Assembly (NCBI GenBank): GCA_023422775.1
Contig: JAFAGM010000019.1
Location: forward strand, 69,734-133,733
Direction of reading: 5' to 3'
Source: Pseudomonadota bacterium
GTDB lineage: Bacteria; Pseudomonadota; Alphaproteobacteria; Rhizobiales; Xanthobacteraceae
Length of the DNA: 64,000 nucleotides
Position 1 is the first letter of the stretch, and each line of letters begins with the position of its first letter. Of the stretch, positions 7,808 through 18,200 are shown piece by piece. The translations under genes and the position numbers were made by a program. The notes under the pieces were generated by a model, which saw nothing but the letters and a program-made list of their open reading frames with translations, was not told where the DNA came from and did no database searches.

Positions 7808-9555
7808 TAGCCTCCGTCCTCAGGTTGCCCGTCCACAACGATGCGCTCCGGCTTGAGCAAGCCGAATGATCCATCGCTCCGCGCCGCCAGCGTATGAATG
7901 TAGAAGTAGGTATTCTCGTCGTCGGTCGCTTCCATGACCGGCGACGGCGCCGACACGATCGAGAGCGCGGCACATTTTCCGATCCAGTCAGTATGCCGGT
8001 GACCGTGCATCAGCACTACGCGGTCACCCCATGCCTGCAACCGCCGGACAAACCAGTTCCCATTCACCAACGCGGTACCGATGCGTTCAGACAGTCCCTT
8101 TGTCACTTTCGGATATTCGATGACATGGTGGTGAAGCGCAATGATCCAGCGGGCCTGGGGATACTGTGCTGCGGCGATCTCGATTCCCTTGACCTGCTCC
8201 ATCGAAATCATCCCGAGCGCGTTGGTAAAGGAAAAATGCGTATCCGCGTTCGAGTCCAGCAGGATAATACCGAGACCGTCATTGCCGTCGGGCGGCAGCA
8301 CCATCGGGAAGGCAGCGGCCCATAATTCATTCAGAACTCTGGATAGGCGCGGCCTTCCGACGTCGGCAAATCTGGCGATCTCCGCCCGATGCGGCTCGAG
8401 CGCTTCGGTGAGGCTTCCAGACAGGCAGCGGCCGGATTGATCGATCAAGCGAACGCGCGCGCCATGAAGCGCGTCAGCCGCCGACAAAAACCGCAGCCGC
8501 CGCAGGGTTCTGTTCGGGCTTGTCGGAAGGTCGAGGCGAGCCGGGTTGGCACGATCGACGATGTTGAGGTCATGATTTCCCGGCAGCATCAGGACACGCT
8601 CCGCAAGGCGGGGATAGGCCATCAGCGCGTCCATGAATTCCGACCATTCCGCGGAACGGCCCGCATCCGTCATGTCGCCGGTGACGACGATGGCGTCGAC
8701 AGGATTCTTCGCATGAACCAGATCGAGCAGCGCGAGTAGCCGGTTCAGACGACCATTTCCGCGCGGACCCGCCCGGCCGCTCTCGATCCGAAACCCGTAA
8801 CGCTCGCCCACTACATGAATGTCCGACAAGTGGGCAATGCGCCACGTCCGGTCCTCGGGCACACCTGCTGGAAATTCGCCGAGATCCCGAAGTCGGGGCA
8901 TGGTCGCGTCGGCGAAGGCCCAGACAAGCGAGGCGATGGCAAGATAAGCGGCGACGAGCACGACACTGTTGGCGAGTGCGACGGAGATCAGATCACGAGG
9001 CGAAGCGAGATCGGCGACATGTCCCAGCCAGCGCGAGCCTGGCCAGCAAGCCACCAAAACCGCCAACGCTGCGGCAGAGATGACGACGCCAGCAGCCCCG
9101 GCGGTGCCGGCGCGCACTGCCGCAAGCTGCGGCCGGTTGAGCCGCGATTGCACAAGCTTTTCAACCAGTTGCCGAAAACCCTCCCGGCAGGCGATATAGA
9201 CCGGTTCGACGGCGAGCGAATTAAGAGACCAGAAACTGCTTTCGGCCATGCGAAGCAACGATCGCACTCCGAAGAACCCGATGGCGAGCACAGCCACCAG
9301 AAGCAAAGCGGGCCACACTCCAAGGAGCGGCGATGTGATTTTGTGCGAGACCAGGCTCACCCACGCGGAGGCAACGATCGGCGCTACTCCGAGCAGCAAG
9401 GCAGGAACGACGAACAGCATGATCCAGGACAGGATCAGCTTGGGAAAACTGATCTCGGCCAGCATGCTGCCGGCAAGCGACAGCAGCGACCGACGCTTCG
9501 TGCTTGATGCGTCATCCTCGACGTCGCCGCCGCGGGGATCGATGACCGGATTCAT
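7807..9555 (-). CDS. Membrane-anchored metallophosphoesterase
   Basis: A 582-residue protein. The first 220 residues hold about four transmembrane helices (ILSWIMLFVVPALLLGV, WPALLLVAVLAIGFF, VVISAAALAVLVACW and a later one). The rest is a calcineurin-like phosphoesterase domain with the complete motif set: HLSDIH near residue 243, GDMTD near 295, GNHD near 327, HHH near 471 and GHRH near 518, all ligands of a two-metal centre. It should hydrolyse a phosphoester or diphosphate at the membrane; substrate unknown, UDP-diacylglucosamine- or cyclic-nucleotide-like compounds being possible. No strong ribosome site precedes the ATG. Confidence 0.85.
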   Translation of the reverse strand: MNPVIDPRGGDVEDDASSTKRRSLLSLAGSMLAEISFPKLILSWIMLFVVPALLLGVAPIVASAWVSLVSHKITSPLLGVWPALLLVAVLAIGFFGVRSLLRMAESSFWSLNSLAVEPVYIACREGFRQLVEKLVQSRLNRPQLAAVRAGTAGAAGVVISAAALAVLVACWPGSRWLGHVADLASPRDLISVALANSVVLVAAYLAIASLVWAFADATMPRLRDLGEFPAGVPEDRTWRIAHLSDIHVVGERYGFRIESGRAGPRGNGRLNRLLALLDLVHAKNPVDAIVVTGDMTDAGRSAEWSEFMDALMAYPRLAERVLMLPGNHDLNIVDRANPARLDLPTSPNRTLRRLRFLSAADALHGARVRLIDQSGRCLSGSLTEALEPHRAEIARFADVGRPRLSRVLNELWAAAFPMVLPPDGNDGLGIILLDSNADTHFSFTNALGMISMEQVKGIEIAAAQYPQARWIIALHHHVIEYPKVTKGLSERIGTALVNGNWFVRRLQAWGDRVVLMHGHRHTDWIGKCAALSIVSAPSPVMEATDDENTYFYIHTLAARSDGSFGLLKPERIVVDGQPEDGG

Positions 9556-9599
9556 GACGGCATTCTGACCATTGCGAGCACGCCAACGCTACTCCATCG

Positions 9600-10697
9600 C
9601 TATTTGCGGTCACCTTCCAGCCAGTCTTCGACATAGAACCGGAGAACGGCGACACGGCCGACCGCAAACAACGGCATCGCAAGTGCGATGCCCCATACAC
9701 CGAACAAGGAGCCGAACAGGACGATTGCCACCAATGTCCATGCGGGAGGCAGCTCAACTGCCTGACGCTGAATGAGAGGGCCGACCACGTAGCCCTCGAT
9801 GGACTGTATGACGGTATAGACCCCGACGGCCCAGATCAGCATCGAGGGCCCCAGAGGCATGGCGACCAGTCCGACCGGGATGGCCGCCAGTATTGGGCCG
9901 AGATATGGCACGAAATTCGATACGCCGGCCTGCAGGCCGAGCAGAAATGCACCCGGCAGGCCCAATAGATAGAGAGCAAGCCAGACGCACGCGGTCATCA
10001 GCACGATCCTGATGAACTGTCCGACAAGCCACGAGCGGAGGACGCTACCCATCTCGTCCAGAACGTTCCGCACACGCTCACGCGACGAAGGCTTGACCAG
10101 CAACACCACGCCATCGCGGTAGGCTTGCGGATCGAGTGCAAAAAGCAGGCCGAGAAACACGATGACGAGGATGTTGGCCAGAATGGCGGACGCGGTCCCG
10201 ACGGCCGTCTGAGCGTGCCCGAACAGCCTGTCATGATCGGGAAACCAGCGGGAAAAATCCCGACCGCCGTCCGGACCAAACAGTTCAACCCCGACGGACT
10301 GAAGGCGCTGCTGCAGAACATCGAGCTGGGCATCCATGACGCGTATCAGGAGGCGCGCTTGTTCGGGGACCTTTCCTATTCCCCAGACGGCGGCCAGAAC
10401 GATCACGGCTGTCAGGATGAGAATCACGAGGGTTAGCCGCCACGCGCGGCCAGCAGGTATGACCGGACCGAGTGCCCGGGCGCAGGCATCGAGAAACGAT
10501 GCAAACAGGATACCCGCAAAGATGACGAGAAGACTGGACGACGTCCGCCATATCAGGAGAAGGCCGAGGGTGACACCCAGTACGACAAGAGCCCCGGCGA
10601 GGGTGAACCGGCGCCCGGCCCCCTCCACTGCCGACGAGAGCTCGGTCCGCTGAACGTTACCGGCGGTTCTGTCCGGATCGGTCTTCGATCTTCCCAT
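9600..10697 (-). CDS. AI-2E family transporter (UPF0118/PerM-like)
   Basis: A 365-residue inner-membrane protein with about eight helices in the AI-2E/PerM arrangement: an N-terminal pair, a soluble insertion (residues about 110-165), and a C-terminal block with FVPYLGPILAAIPVGLVA and a long final helix, the signature of the family. Members export autoinducer-2 or other solutes, or act as Na+/H+ antiporters. GAGGG precedes ATG 10697; an in-frame ATG at 10757 would add 20 residues with no ribosome site nearby. It lies 126 bp after the response regulator gene and 45 bp before the phosphoesterase. Confidence 0.8.
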   Translation of the reverse strand: MGRSKTDPDRTAGNVQRTELSSAVEGAGRRFTLAGALVVLGVTLGLLLIWRTSSSLLVIFAGILFASFLDACARALGPVIPAGRAWRLTLVILILTAVIVLAAVWGIGKVPEQARLLIRVMDAQLDVLQQRLQSVGVELFGPDGGRDFSRWFPDHDRLFGHAQTAVGTASAILANILVIVFLGLLFALDPQAYRDGVVLLVKPSSRERVRNVLDEMGSVLRSWLVGQFIRIVLMTACVWLALYLLGLPGAFLLGLQAGVSNFVPYLGPILAAIPVGLVAMPLGPSMLIWAVGVYTVIQSIEGYVVGPLIQRQAVELPPAWTLVAIVLFGSLFGVWGIALAMPLFAVGRVAVLRFYVEDWLEGDRK

Positions 10698-10822
10698 CGA
10701 GCCCTCGACACTCGTTCCCAACAGCAGCGGCGCGAGTCGGTTGCTCGCGACTGGCATGATCGCATGTTCGCGGATGCCGCCTCAATCGGAAAAGCAGGAT
10801 CAACGGGTCAAAACAATATCGG

Positions 10823-11458
10823 TCAAAGTCCGACCAGTTTTGTACGAATTGCATAACGAACCAGTTCGGCGGTCGACGAAATATTGAGTTTTCGCATTGC
10901 CGATGCGCGGTGGGTCTCGACCGTCTTGACGCTGAGATTCAAAACTGCGCCCACGGACTTGTTGGTGTGCCCTTCCGCAATCAGCTGAACGACGCTCTGC
11001 TCGCGCGAAGACAGCAGGACTTCCGACTTGTCCTTCTTGTTCGACAGATAGTCATGAAGCAACTTCTCCAGCAGAACACTGGTGAAGTAGGGTCGATGGT
11101 CAAGCAACGCTTCAATTGCCGCAATGAGGTGGCTCCTCGCATCTGACTTCAGCAGGAACCCCCGCACGCCGGCCAGAAGGACCTCCGTCAGAATCTCCTC
11201 GCTTTCATGCATTGTAAGGATAAGAACTTCGGTCTGCAGATGATGCGATTTAATTCGACGGCTGACTTCCAGCCCGTTCATGACCGGCATCGAATAATCG
11301 ACGATTGCCACATCCGGCTTCAGCTTCAACACCTGGGCAACGGCGTCCCTGCCGTCGACCGCTTCCCCGCACACGACCCAGTCGGCGCGAGTTTCGATGA
11401 TCGCGCGGAGACCGGACCGCACGACTTCATGGTCGTCCGCAATCAGGATCTGCTTCAC
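10823..11458 (-). CDS. LuxR/NarL-type response regulator (copy 1 of tandem pair)
   Basis: A 211-residue DNA-binding response regulator. The receiver domain is complete: acidic pair D8/D9, phospho-acceptor D54 (VAIVDYSMP), conserved Thr in LILTMHES and Lys in FLLKSDA. The C-terminal LuxR helix-turn-helix reads NKSVGAVLNLSVKTVETHRA. Start set at a GTG (11458) because AGGA lies 8 bp upstream and the alignment with the neighbouring paralogue begins exactly there; an ATG at 11521 adds 21 unlike residues. It sits downstream of its paralogue and of a histidine kinase on the same strand, so the kinase is the obvious phosphate donor (inference). Confidence 0.88.
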   Translation of the reverse strand: MKQILIADDHEVVRSGLRAIIETRADWVVCGEAVDGRDAVAQVLKLKPDVAIVDYSMPVMNGLEVSRRIKSHHLQTEVLILTMHESEEILTEVLLAGVRGFLLKSDARSHLIAAIEALLDHRPYFTSVLLEKLLHDYLSNKKDKSEVLLSSREQSVVQLIAEGHTNKSVGAVLNLSVKTVETHRASAMRKLNISSTAELVRYAIRTKLVGL

Positions 11459-11636
11459 AGTGACGTTCCTGCTGGTTGGAACCACTGGCCGGGGACTCTC
11501 AAAACCGAAATGCGACAGCAAGACTGACTCATCCTACTGGGTAGTTTGCCCGGCGTTAATCCGACAAAACCCTGAAATTCGTGGATGAGTATTGGAATTT
11601 TCCCGAACGCCCTCTTCCATCCGCTGGTCCGCGTCC

Positions 11637-12290
11637 TCAGGCCTCCACCAACTTGCTGCGAACAGCGTATCGAACCAGGCCTGCGGTCGATTTGATGTTG
11701 AGCTTGCGCATGGCTGAAGCCCGGTGGGTCTCGGTCGTCTTGATGCTGAGGTTCAGGATCGCGCTCACGCCCTTGTTGCTGTGCCCTTCGGCAACCAGTT
11801 TGACGATTGTCAATTCCCGAGGCGAAAGCAACCGGTTGGCATCGGCCCTACCGACCGCCATGCCCTTCAGTTCGCTGGCGAACATGCCCTTCAGTTCGTT
11901 TGAGAAGGAGCCCGCGTAGAACGGCTTGTGAACCATCAATGACTCGACCGCCGCCAGCAGCAATTTGTTCGCATCAGACTTCAGCAGGAATGCGCGCGCC
12001 CCCGCCCGGAACGCCTGCAGCGCAAGCACCTCCGAGTCATGCATCGTGAAAATGAGTATCTCCGTCGTTTGCTGACGCTCTCTGACGCGTCGCGCAACTT
12101 CTATCCCCGTCATGAAGGGCATCTCGTGGTCAATAATCGCGACGTCAGGCCTTTTGCCGACAACCGCAGCGACCGCCTCTTTGCCATCGCGTGCCTCGGC
12201 CACCACTTCCCAACCGGCGCGTCCTTCCAACACGGCACGCAGTCCCGATCGCACCGTTTCGTGATCGTCAGCTATCAGAATCCCCTTCAT
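11637..12290 (-). CDS. LuxR/NarL-type response regulator (copy 2 of tandem pair)
   Basis: A 217-residue paralogue of the regulator just downstream; both begin ILIADDHE and share the spacing to phospho-acceptor D54 (VAIIDHEMP), the Thr of LIFTMHDS and the Lys of FLLKSDANK. The helix-turn-helix NKGVSAILNLSIKTTETHRA is nearly the same, so the two may bind overlapping sites. An extra short segment with two FASELKGM-like copies lies between receiver and HTH. ATG 12290 is preceded by GGTGAG. It lies 83 bp after the histidine kinase gene. Confidence 0.88.
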   Translation of the reverse strand: MKGILIADDHETVRSGLRAVLEGRAGWEVVAEARDGKEAVAAVVGKRPDVAIIDHEMPFMTGIEVARRVRERQQTTEILIFTMHDSEVLALQAFRAGARAFLLKSDANKLLLAAVESLMVHKPFYAGSFSNELKGMFASELKGMAVGRADANRLLSPRELTIVKLVAEGHSNKGVSAILNLSIKTTETHRASAMRKLNIKSTAGLVRYAVRSKLVEA

Positions 12291-12373
12291 GATCGAACAA
12301 CTCACCAATGTCGCACCGCATAGAGCATCGTTGAATCATTGTGCTTCTCTCCATTCACCTCCTTTGATTTATC

Positions 12374-13522
12374 TCAATGCTGTTGCGCAAAGGACTTTTG
12401 GTGGCCAGGATGGCTTTGATCCCGTTCCTTCAATCGAACTTTCTTGCGCGACAGGCGGTGAGGAATTATCGCATACAATGTCGTACCTCGGCGACCTGCT
12501 GCCGATGAGGAATGAATTTCCAGAGCTCCTCCCATTTGCTGCAATCTGGTTCTCATGGCGGGGATTCCAACGCCAAACGACATTGCCTTAGGACCCGATC
12601 TCGGCTGGCTGATTGGCATCCCACGACCATTGTCGCTGATTCGAAGTTTGAAATGCGCATCCGTAACTTCCATTATCACCTTCACTTCGGTGGCTTGCGC
12701 GTGCCGGAAGATGTTCGCAAAGGCTTCCTGGATGACTCTCAGCACCGAGCGCTGCTTCTCGTAATGCAATTCATCGACCTCCTCGGCAATCTTGAGACTG
12801 GTCCTCAACGAAGTACGCGCCGCAAATCCATTTGCGAACTGTTCGATAGCAGCCTTCAATCCTTCACCGATCAGATTTTGGGGGTGCAGCAGGTAGGTAA
12901 AGGCACGGATTTCCTTCTGTGCCTGATCGATCGACGCATCGATATCGTCGAAAAATTTCTCTGCGCTCTCGCCATCCTTCATTGCACGCCGCAGTCGCAT
13001 CAGGTTCAGGCTGGCGGCAATCAAGTGCTGGCAAGTCGAGTCGTGCAGATCGGATGCAATCCGCTGCTGCACCTCTTCCTGAAGCGATAGCAGTCGGAGG
13101 TCGAGTTCCGCTGCGGCCTGTCTCCTGGCCATCCGGTCGCCAGCGGCCGCGCGTTCATCGACCGGCTGGTGGCTACCGACCAGCCTGACTATTCTTCCGG
13201 TTTTGGAATCGCGGACGGGATTGATGATTGTATCAAACTCACGTCGCCGTCCGCCGAGAGTGAGATACTGCCGGCGACGAACCGACCTCCCTTCGACCAT
13301 GCATGCATCGCAGGAAGCGCAAATCGACTTCGCGTCTTCCTCGCTCATGCAATGATGGATTGCTTTTTTCTTGTCGCCTTCGATCGAGATTCCGAGCGAA
13401 CGCTCGAACGCCGGATTCATGCTTTCGTAGAAAAACTGTCCGGCGTCCGAAATCTGCATTCCGAAGAGATATTCCGGAGCATGCATCCAGTGGAGTTCAT
13501 GGTACGTTGGCCGGGGGGTCAT
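12374..13522 (-). CDS. Soluble PAS histidine kinase, NarL/NreB type, with cysteine cluster
   Basis: A 382-residue kinase without transmembrane helices. Residues about 15-120 form a PAS/PAC domain, followed by a coiled linker, an HisKA_3 dimerisation domain with RIASDLHDS (phospho-acceptor H160), and an HATPase domain with ISDNGRGM and a GVGIPAMR G2 box. The PAS domain holds C58, C68, C71 and C74 in a C-x9-C-x2-C-x2-C arrangement, reminiscent of the Fe-S oxygen sensor NreB though with different spacing. The two response regulators follow on the same strand. Redox or oxygen sensing is inference; a sensor without metal is also possible. Confidence 0.87.
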   Translation of the reverse strand: MTPRPTYHELHWMHAPEYLFGMQISDAGQFFYESMNPAFERSLGISIEGDKKKAIHHCMSEEDAKSICASCDACMVEGRSVRRRQYLTLGGRRREFDTIINPVRDSKTGRIVRLVGSHQPVDERAAAGDRMARRQAAAELDLRLLSLQEEVQQRIASDLHDSTCQHLIAASLNLMRLRRAMKDGESAEKFFDDIDASIDQAQKEIRAFTYLLHPQNLIGEGLKAAIEQFANGFAARTSLRTSLKIAEEVDELHYEKQRSVLRVIQEAFANIFRHAQATEVKVIMEVTDAHFKLRISDNGRGMPISQPRSGPKAMSFGVGIPAMRTRLQQMGGALEIHSSSAAGRRGTTLYAIIPHRLSRKKVRLKERDQSHPGHQKSFAQQH

Positions 13523-14107
13523 CGTGCTCTTCGCCCCTGCTATTACTCCCCGGGTCGCGCGACGGCATTACGTCGCCTTCCGAGTTTACCTAAGTAGATA
13601 CCCTCTGCAGAACACCCGTCAAGCATCTGATTGATACTGGAAGAACGTGAGGCAGATTGGCATATTTTGCACATTTCATTTCTGCTCGAGTTTCCCATTT
13701 GGCTGTCACAATTTGGGATTGAGGGCGATTTCAGCCACTTGACGGCAATAGTGAAGCAGCCGTTGCAAGTGCCGGGCCGGGTCGGGATTCGGCAAAAACT
13801 TCCCGGCAACGACTGTTCGTCGGCGAGGATCTTCAACGAATCCCTGTTACGTCGACCTTCTGCGGCAGACGTTACTCTCCGCATTCCTTCTCGCTCGTCG
13901 ATGGGTGAACGCCGACGAATGGAAGACTTTGGCGGACGCCGATACCGGCGGCGCGGTGCGGCTGTCATGCGTGCGCCCCCTTATGCAGCCATGCAGCGCC
14001 GGGACATTCAGGAGGAACGCTCAGTACATTTGCTGATAGCGAAGGCTCCTCGCCCGACAGAAGTTACCTGTACAGTTCGATCTGCAGCTGCCACCCGGGG
14101 TCCAGCC
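13523..14107. promoter_or_regulatory. Divergent intergenic region, kinase / RND adaptor
   Basis: 585 bp between divergent genes. Open frames cross it on both strands, but their translations are low-complexity and arginine-rich with no family match, so I read it as non-coding. It should hold the promoters for the kinase and for the efflux operon. No specific sites were identified. Confidence 0.3.
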
Positions 14108-15217
14108 ATGCCTTCACGCTGCGGCAAAACAAAATTGCGTCGACTGCTGATGACGGCGCTTGTCGCGACGGCGCCGGCCTTGTCGCTCGCCGCGTGTCAG
14201 CCAGAGACGGACGCCGCAGCGCCGGCCGCCCGCCCGGTTCGGACTACAACCGTCGAGAAGCGCGAGGTTGGCCAGGCGCTGACATTCACCGGCCGTATCG
14301 AGGCTGAAGACGAGGTAAACATAGCGTTTCGGATTTCCGGGCGGCTGCTGGAAAACAGCGGCAAGCTCGGGGACCGGGTGCAGGCCGGGCAGATAATGGC
14401 GCGCCTTGAGCCGCAGAACGAGCTGAACGCGCTACGGCAGGCGCAAGCAGGTCTGGCAGCCGCCCAAGGCCAATTGACACAGGCGCGCAATCACTTCGAG
14501 CGCCAGGAGACCCTTCTGGCGCAGGGGTGGACGACGCGTGCCAATTTCGATGTCGCAACGCAAGCGCAGCAAACCGCCCAGTCGCAGGTAGACGCCGCCG
14601 AAGCCCAACTCCGCACCGCCCACGATCTGGTAGGCTTCACCGAACTCAAGGCCGATGCGCCGGGAACAATAACCGCCACAGGTCCCGGCGCGGGAGAAGT
14701 CGTTCAGGCCGGGCAGATGGTCGTCAGGCTTGCACGGAAGGACGGACGGGATGCGGTTTTCGACGTTCCCGCCCAGTTACTTCGATCGACATCGAGCGAT
14801 CCCCAAATCACGGTCAGCCTGACGGACGATCCCTCCGTCAACGCGCAAGGCCGAATCCGCGAGGTTGCCGCTCAGGCCAATCCTGTAACCCGAACCTTCG
14901 AGGTCAAGGTCGGCCTGACCGACCCTCCGGCAGCCATGCGGCTTGGGGCTACCGTGGTTGGGCGCCTGCAAACCGATGCTTCACCGATGATCGACATTCC
15001 GGCGACGGCCCTGACCAAGATCAATCAGCAACCTGCGGTGTGGATTGTCGATCCCTCGACCAAAACGGTTTCGATCCGAAACGTCGATATCCTGCGCTTT
15101 GACCAGGCACGGGTGGTCGTTTCCCGGGGACTGGACACCGGCGAAATCGTGGTCACGGCGGGCGTTCAGGCACTTCATCCGGGCCAGAAGATTCGCTTGC
15201 TCGGATCAGAGCCATGA
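14108..15217 (+). CDS. RND efflux periplasmic adaptor (MFP lipoprotein)
   Basis: A 369-residue HlyD/AcrA-type adaptor. The N-terminal signal ends in a lipobox (ALSLAAC), so it should be a lipoprotein anchored to the inner membrane. Then come the barrel-sandwich half-motifs (EDEVNIAFRISGRLLE...GDRVQAGQ), a coiled-coil hairpin around residues 100-175, the second lipoyl half, a beta-barrel domain (GRIREVAAQANPVTRTFEV) and the membrane-proximal domain. ATG at 14108 was chosen because the signal peptide starts there; the frame is open back to 13631 but not protein-like. Its stop overlaps the RND pump start (ATGA). No TolC-type outer-membrane factor is present in the window. Confidence 0.9.
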   Translation: MPSRCGKTKLRRLLMTALVATAPALSLAACQPETDAAAPAARPVRTTTVEKREVGQALTFTGRIEAEDEVNIAFRISGRLLENSGKLGDRVQAGQIMARLEPQNELNALRQAQAGLAAAQGQLTQARNHFERQETLLAQGWTTRANFDVATQAQQTAQSQVDAAEAQLRTAHDLVGFTELKADAPGTITATGPGAGEVVQAGQMVVRLARKDGRDAVFDVPAQLLRSTSSDPQITVSLTDDPSVNAQGRIREVAAQANPVTRTFEVKVGLTDPPAAMRLGATVVGRLQTDASPMIDIPATALTKINQQPAVWIVDPSTKTVSIRNVDILRFDQARVVVSRGLDTGEIVVTAGVQALHPGQKIRLLGSEP

Positions 15218-18200
15218 TCAATCTCTCCGAATGGGCGCTCAAGCACCGTTCGCTCGTCGCCTACCTCATGGTCGTCGCCGTCATTGCCGGCGTCCTGTCC
15301 TATTATCGGCTTGGCCGCAGTGAAGATCCATCCTTCATCATCAAGACCATGATCGTACAGGCGGCCTGGCCCGGGGCCACCGTCGAAGAGACGCTCAAGC
15401 AGGTAACGGAGCGGCTTGAGCGCAAACTGCAGGAAACGCCTCACCTGGATTTTCTCCGCAGCTTCACCCGTGCCGGCGTTACGACGATCTTTGTCAACCT
15501 GAAGGGCAGCGCCAACGCAAAGGAAGTCGCCGATACCTGGTATCAGGTTCGCAAGAATGTCGGAGATATCCGCCACACGCTTCCGGCGGGAATCGTCGGA
15601 CCCGGTTTCAATGACGATTTCGGCGATACGTTCGGCATCATCTACGGCTTCACCAGCGACGGCTTCACGCATCGCGAACTGCGTGATCGTGTCGAGGATA
15701 TCCGTTCCCAGCTTCTCCTGGTGCCCGACGTGTCAAAAATCGAAATGTTGGGAGCCCAGGACGAAAGGATCTTCGTCGAATTCTCGATGAAGGAGCTGGC
15801 CGCCCTGGGAATTGACCGGTCCGCACTGATCGCAGCATTGCAGGCGCAGAATATCGTACGGCCGGCCGGCACGATTCAAACAGGCAATGAAAGTCTTTCG
15901 CTGCGGGTTTCAGGTGCATTTGCCTCCGAACAGGATGTCGCGAACACCAATTTTGTCGCTGGCGGACGCGTCCTCCGCCTGAGCGATATCGCGCAGGTTC
16001 GGCGTGACTATTCCGATCCGCCGCAGCCGCAGTTTCGCGTGAACGGTGAACCGGCCATCGGGCTTGCGATCGCGATGCGGGACGGTGGTGACATTCTTGC
16101 CCTCGGCGCAAACATCAAGAAGCTGATGGCGACGGTTACCGCGGATCTGCCCATCGGCATCGAGCCGAAGCTCATCGCGGACCAGGCTGTCACCGTCGAC
16201 GGCGCCATCTCGGAATTCATGACATCGCTGCTGCAGGCGATCGCCATTATTCTCGTCGTGAGCTTCATCAGCCTCGGCGTCCGGCCTGGGTTGATCATTG
16301 CGCTCTCCATCCCGTTGACCCTGGCCATTGTCTTTCCGATCATGCAAATGGCGAACATCGATATGCAGCGCATATCACTCGGCGCGCTGATCATCGCCCT
16401 CGCCCTCCTCGTCGACGACGCGATGACGACCACCGATGCCACGCTCAATCGCCTCGCGGAAGGCGACGACAAGGTCGAGGCCGCGACATACGCGTTCCGG
16501 ACCTACGCCTTTGCCATGCTCGCGGGAACGCTGGTGACGATCGCGGGCTTCGTCCCCGTCGGCTTTGCGGCCAGTTCGGCCGGAGAATATACATTCTCGC
16601 TGTTCGCGGTGGTCAGCATCGCGCTGATCGTGTCCTGGTTCGTTGCGGTGATCTTTGCGCCGCTATTGGGTGTCGTCATCCTCAAGCCGCCGGCGGCTGC
16701 GGCCGGCGCCGAGCCCGGCAGGGTCTTTCGATGGTATCGGAGCTTCCTCACCTTCGCCATGCGCGCGAAATGGCTGACTATCTTCGTTTCGTTGGCGCTC
16801 TTCGTGGCATCGTTCCTTGCGCTTCCGCTCATCCCCCGGCAGTTCTTCCCGTCCTCGGATCGTCCGGAGTTGCTCGTTGACCTCAGTCTGCCGCAGAATG
16901 CGTCGATCTATGCCAGCGAAGCCGCGGCGCAACGCCTCGATACCGCTCTGAAGGGCGACCCTGACGTCGCGCGCTGGAGCACCTATGTTGGCCGCGGCGC
17001 CATTCGCTTCTATCTGCCTCTCAATGTTCAGTTGCCGAACAACTTCTTCAGCCAGGCCGTGATTGTTGCAAAGGACGTTGCAGCACGTGAGCGTCTTCGC
17101 TCGAAGCTGGAAAAAATCCTGTCCGAGGAGTTTCCAAGTGCAATCTCGCGGGTGTCCCCGCTTGAACTCGGACCTCCGGTCGGATGGCCGGTGCAGTATC
17201 GCGTCAGCGGCCCTGACGTCGGTCAGGTGCGCGAGATCGCCCTCAAGCTCGCGCAGATCGTCGCGACCGATCCCAACGCAGAAAAGATCAATTTCGACTG
17301 GATGGAGCCAGCCCGCCAGGTGCGCATTCGTGTCGACCAGGATGAAGCGCGCCTGCTCGGTCTCAGTTCGCAGGCATTGGCCGGCGTATTGAATACCGTC
17401 ATCTCGGGCAGCTCGGTTACCCAGGTGCGCGACGACATCTATCTGGTCGATGTCATCGCGCGCGCGACCGACGAACAGCGTGTCTCGCTTTCTACCCTGC
17501 GCACCGTGCAGGTGCCGCTGCCCAGCGGTCGAACCGTTCCGCTCAATCAGTTTGCGACATTCGAGTACGAGCAGGAATATCCCTTGATCTGGCGGCGCGA
17601 CCGCGTTCCGACCCTCACCGTGCAGGCTGACACCGCCGCAGGTGCCCTACCGGAGACCGTGGTGACTGCGCTTTCGCCCAAGGTGGAAGCCCTGACGAAA
17701 ACCCTTCCTGCCGGGTATCGTATCGTTGTCGGCGGCACCGTGGAGGAGAGCGCGAAGTCGCAGGCTTCCGTCATCGCCGTCGTGCCGGTCATGCTGCTCA
17801 TCATGCTCACCGTCCTGATGGTGCAGTTGCAAAGCTTCCAGCGGTTGTTCCTGGTCCTCAGCGTAGCGCCGCTCGGCCTGATCGGCGTCGTCGCCGCGCT
17901 CCTGCTGTCCGGCAGGCCGTTGGGCTTCGTTGCAATTCTCGGCATCCTGGCGCTGCTGGGCATGATTACAAAGAATGCGGTGATCCTGATCGGCCAGATC
18001 GAGGCAGAGCGTTCTCAGGGGAAGAGCGTCTGGGATGCCGCCGTCGATGCCAGCAGTTCCCGTTTCCGTCCGATCATGCTGACCGCCGTGTCCACCGTTC
18101 TCGGCATGATACCGATCGCTCCGACGGTGTTCTGGGGACCAATGGCCTTTGCGATCATGGGAGGCTTGCTGGTCGCGACAATTCTGACGCTGATCTTTCT

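Noticed and set aside
13631..14107. 159-codon upstream extension of the RND adaptor
   Set aside because: A lipoprotein signal peptide begins at 14108; upstream translation is arginine-rich and unlike any adaptor.
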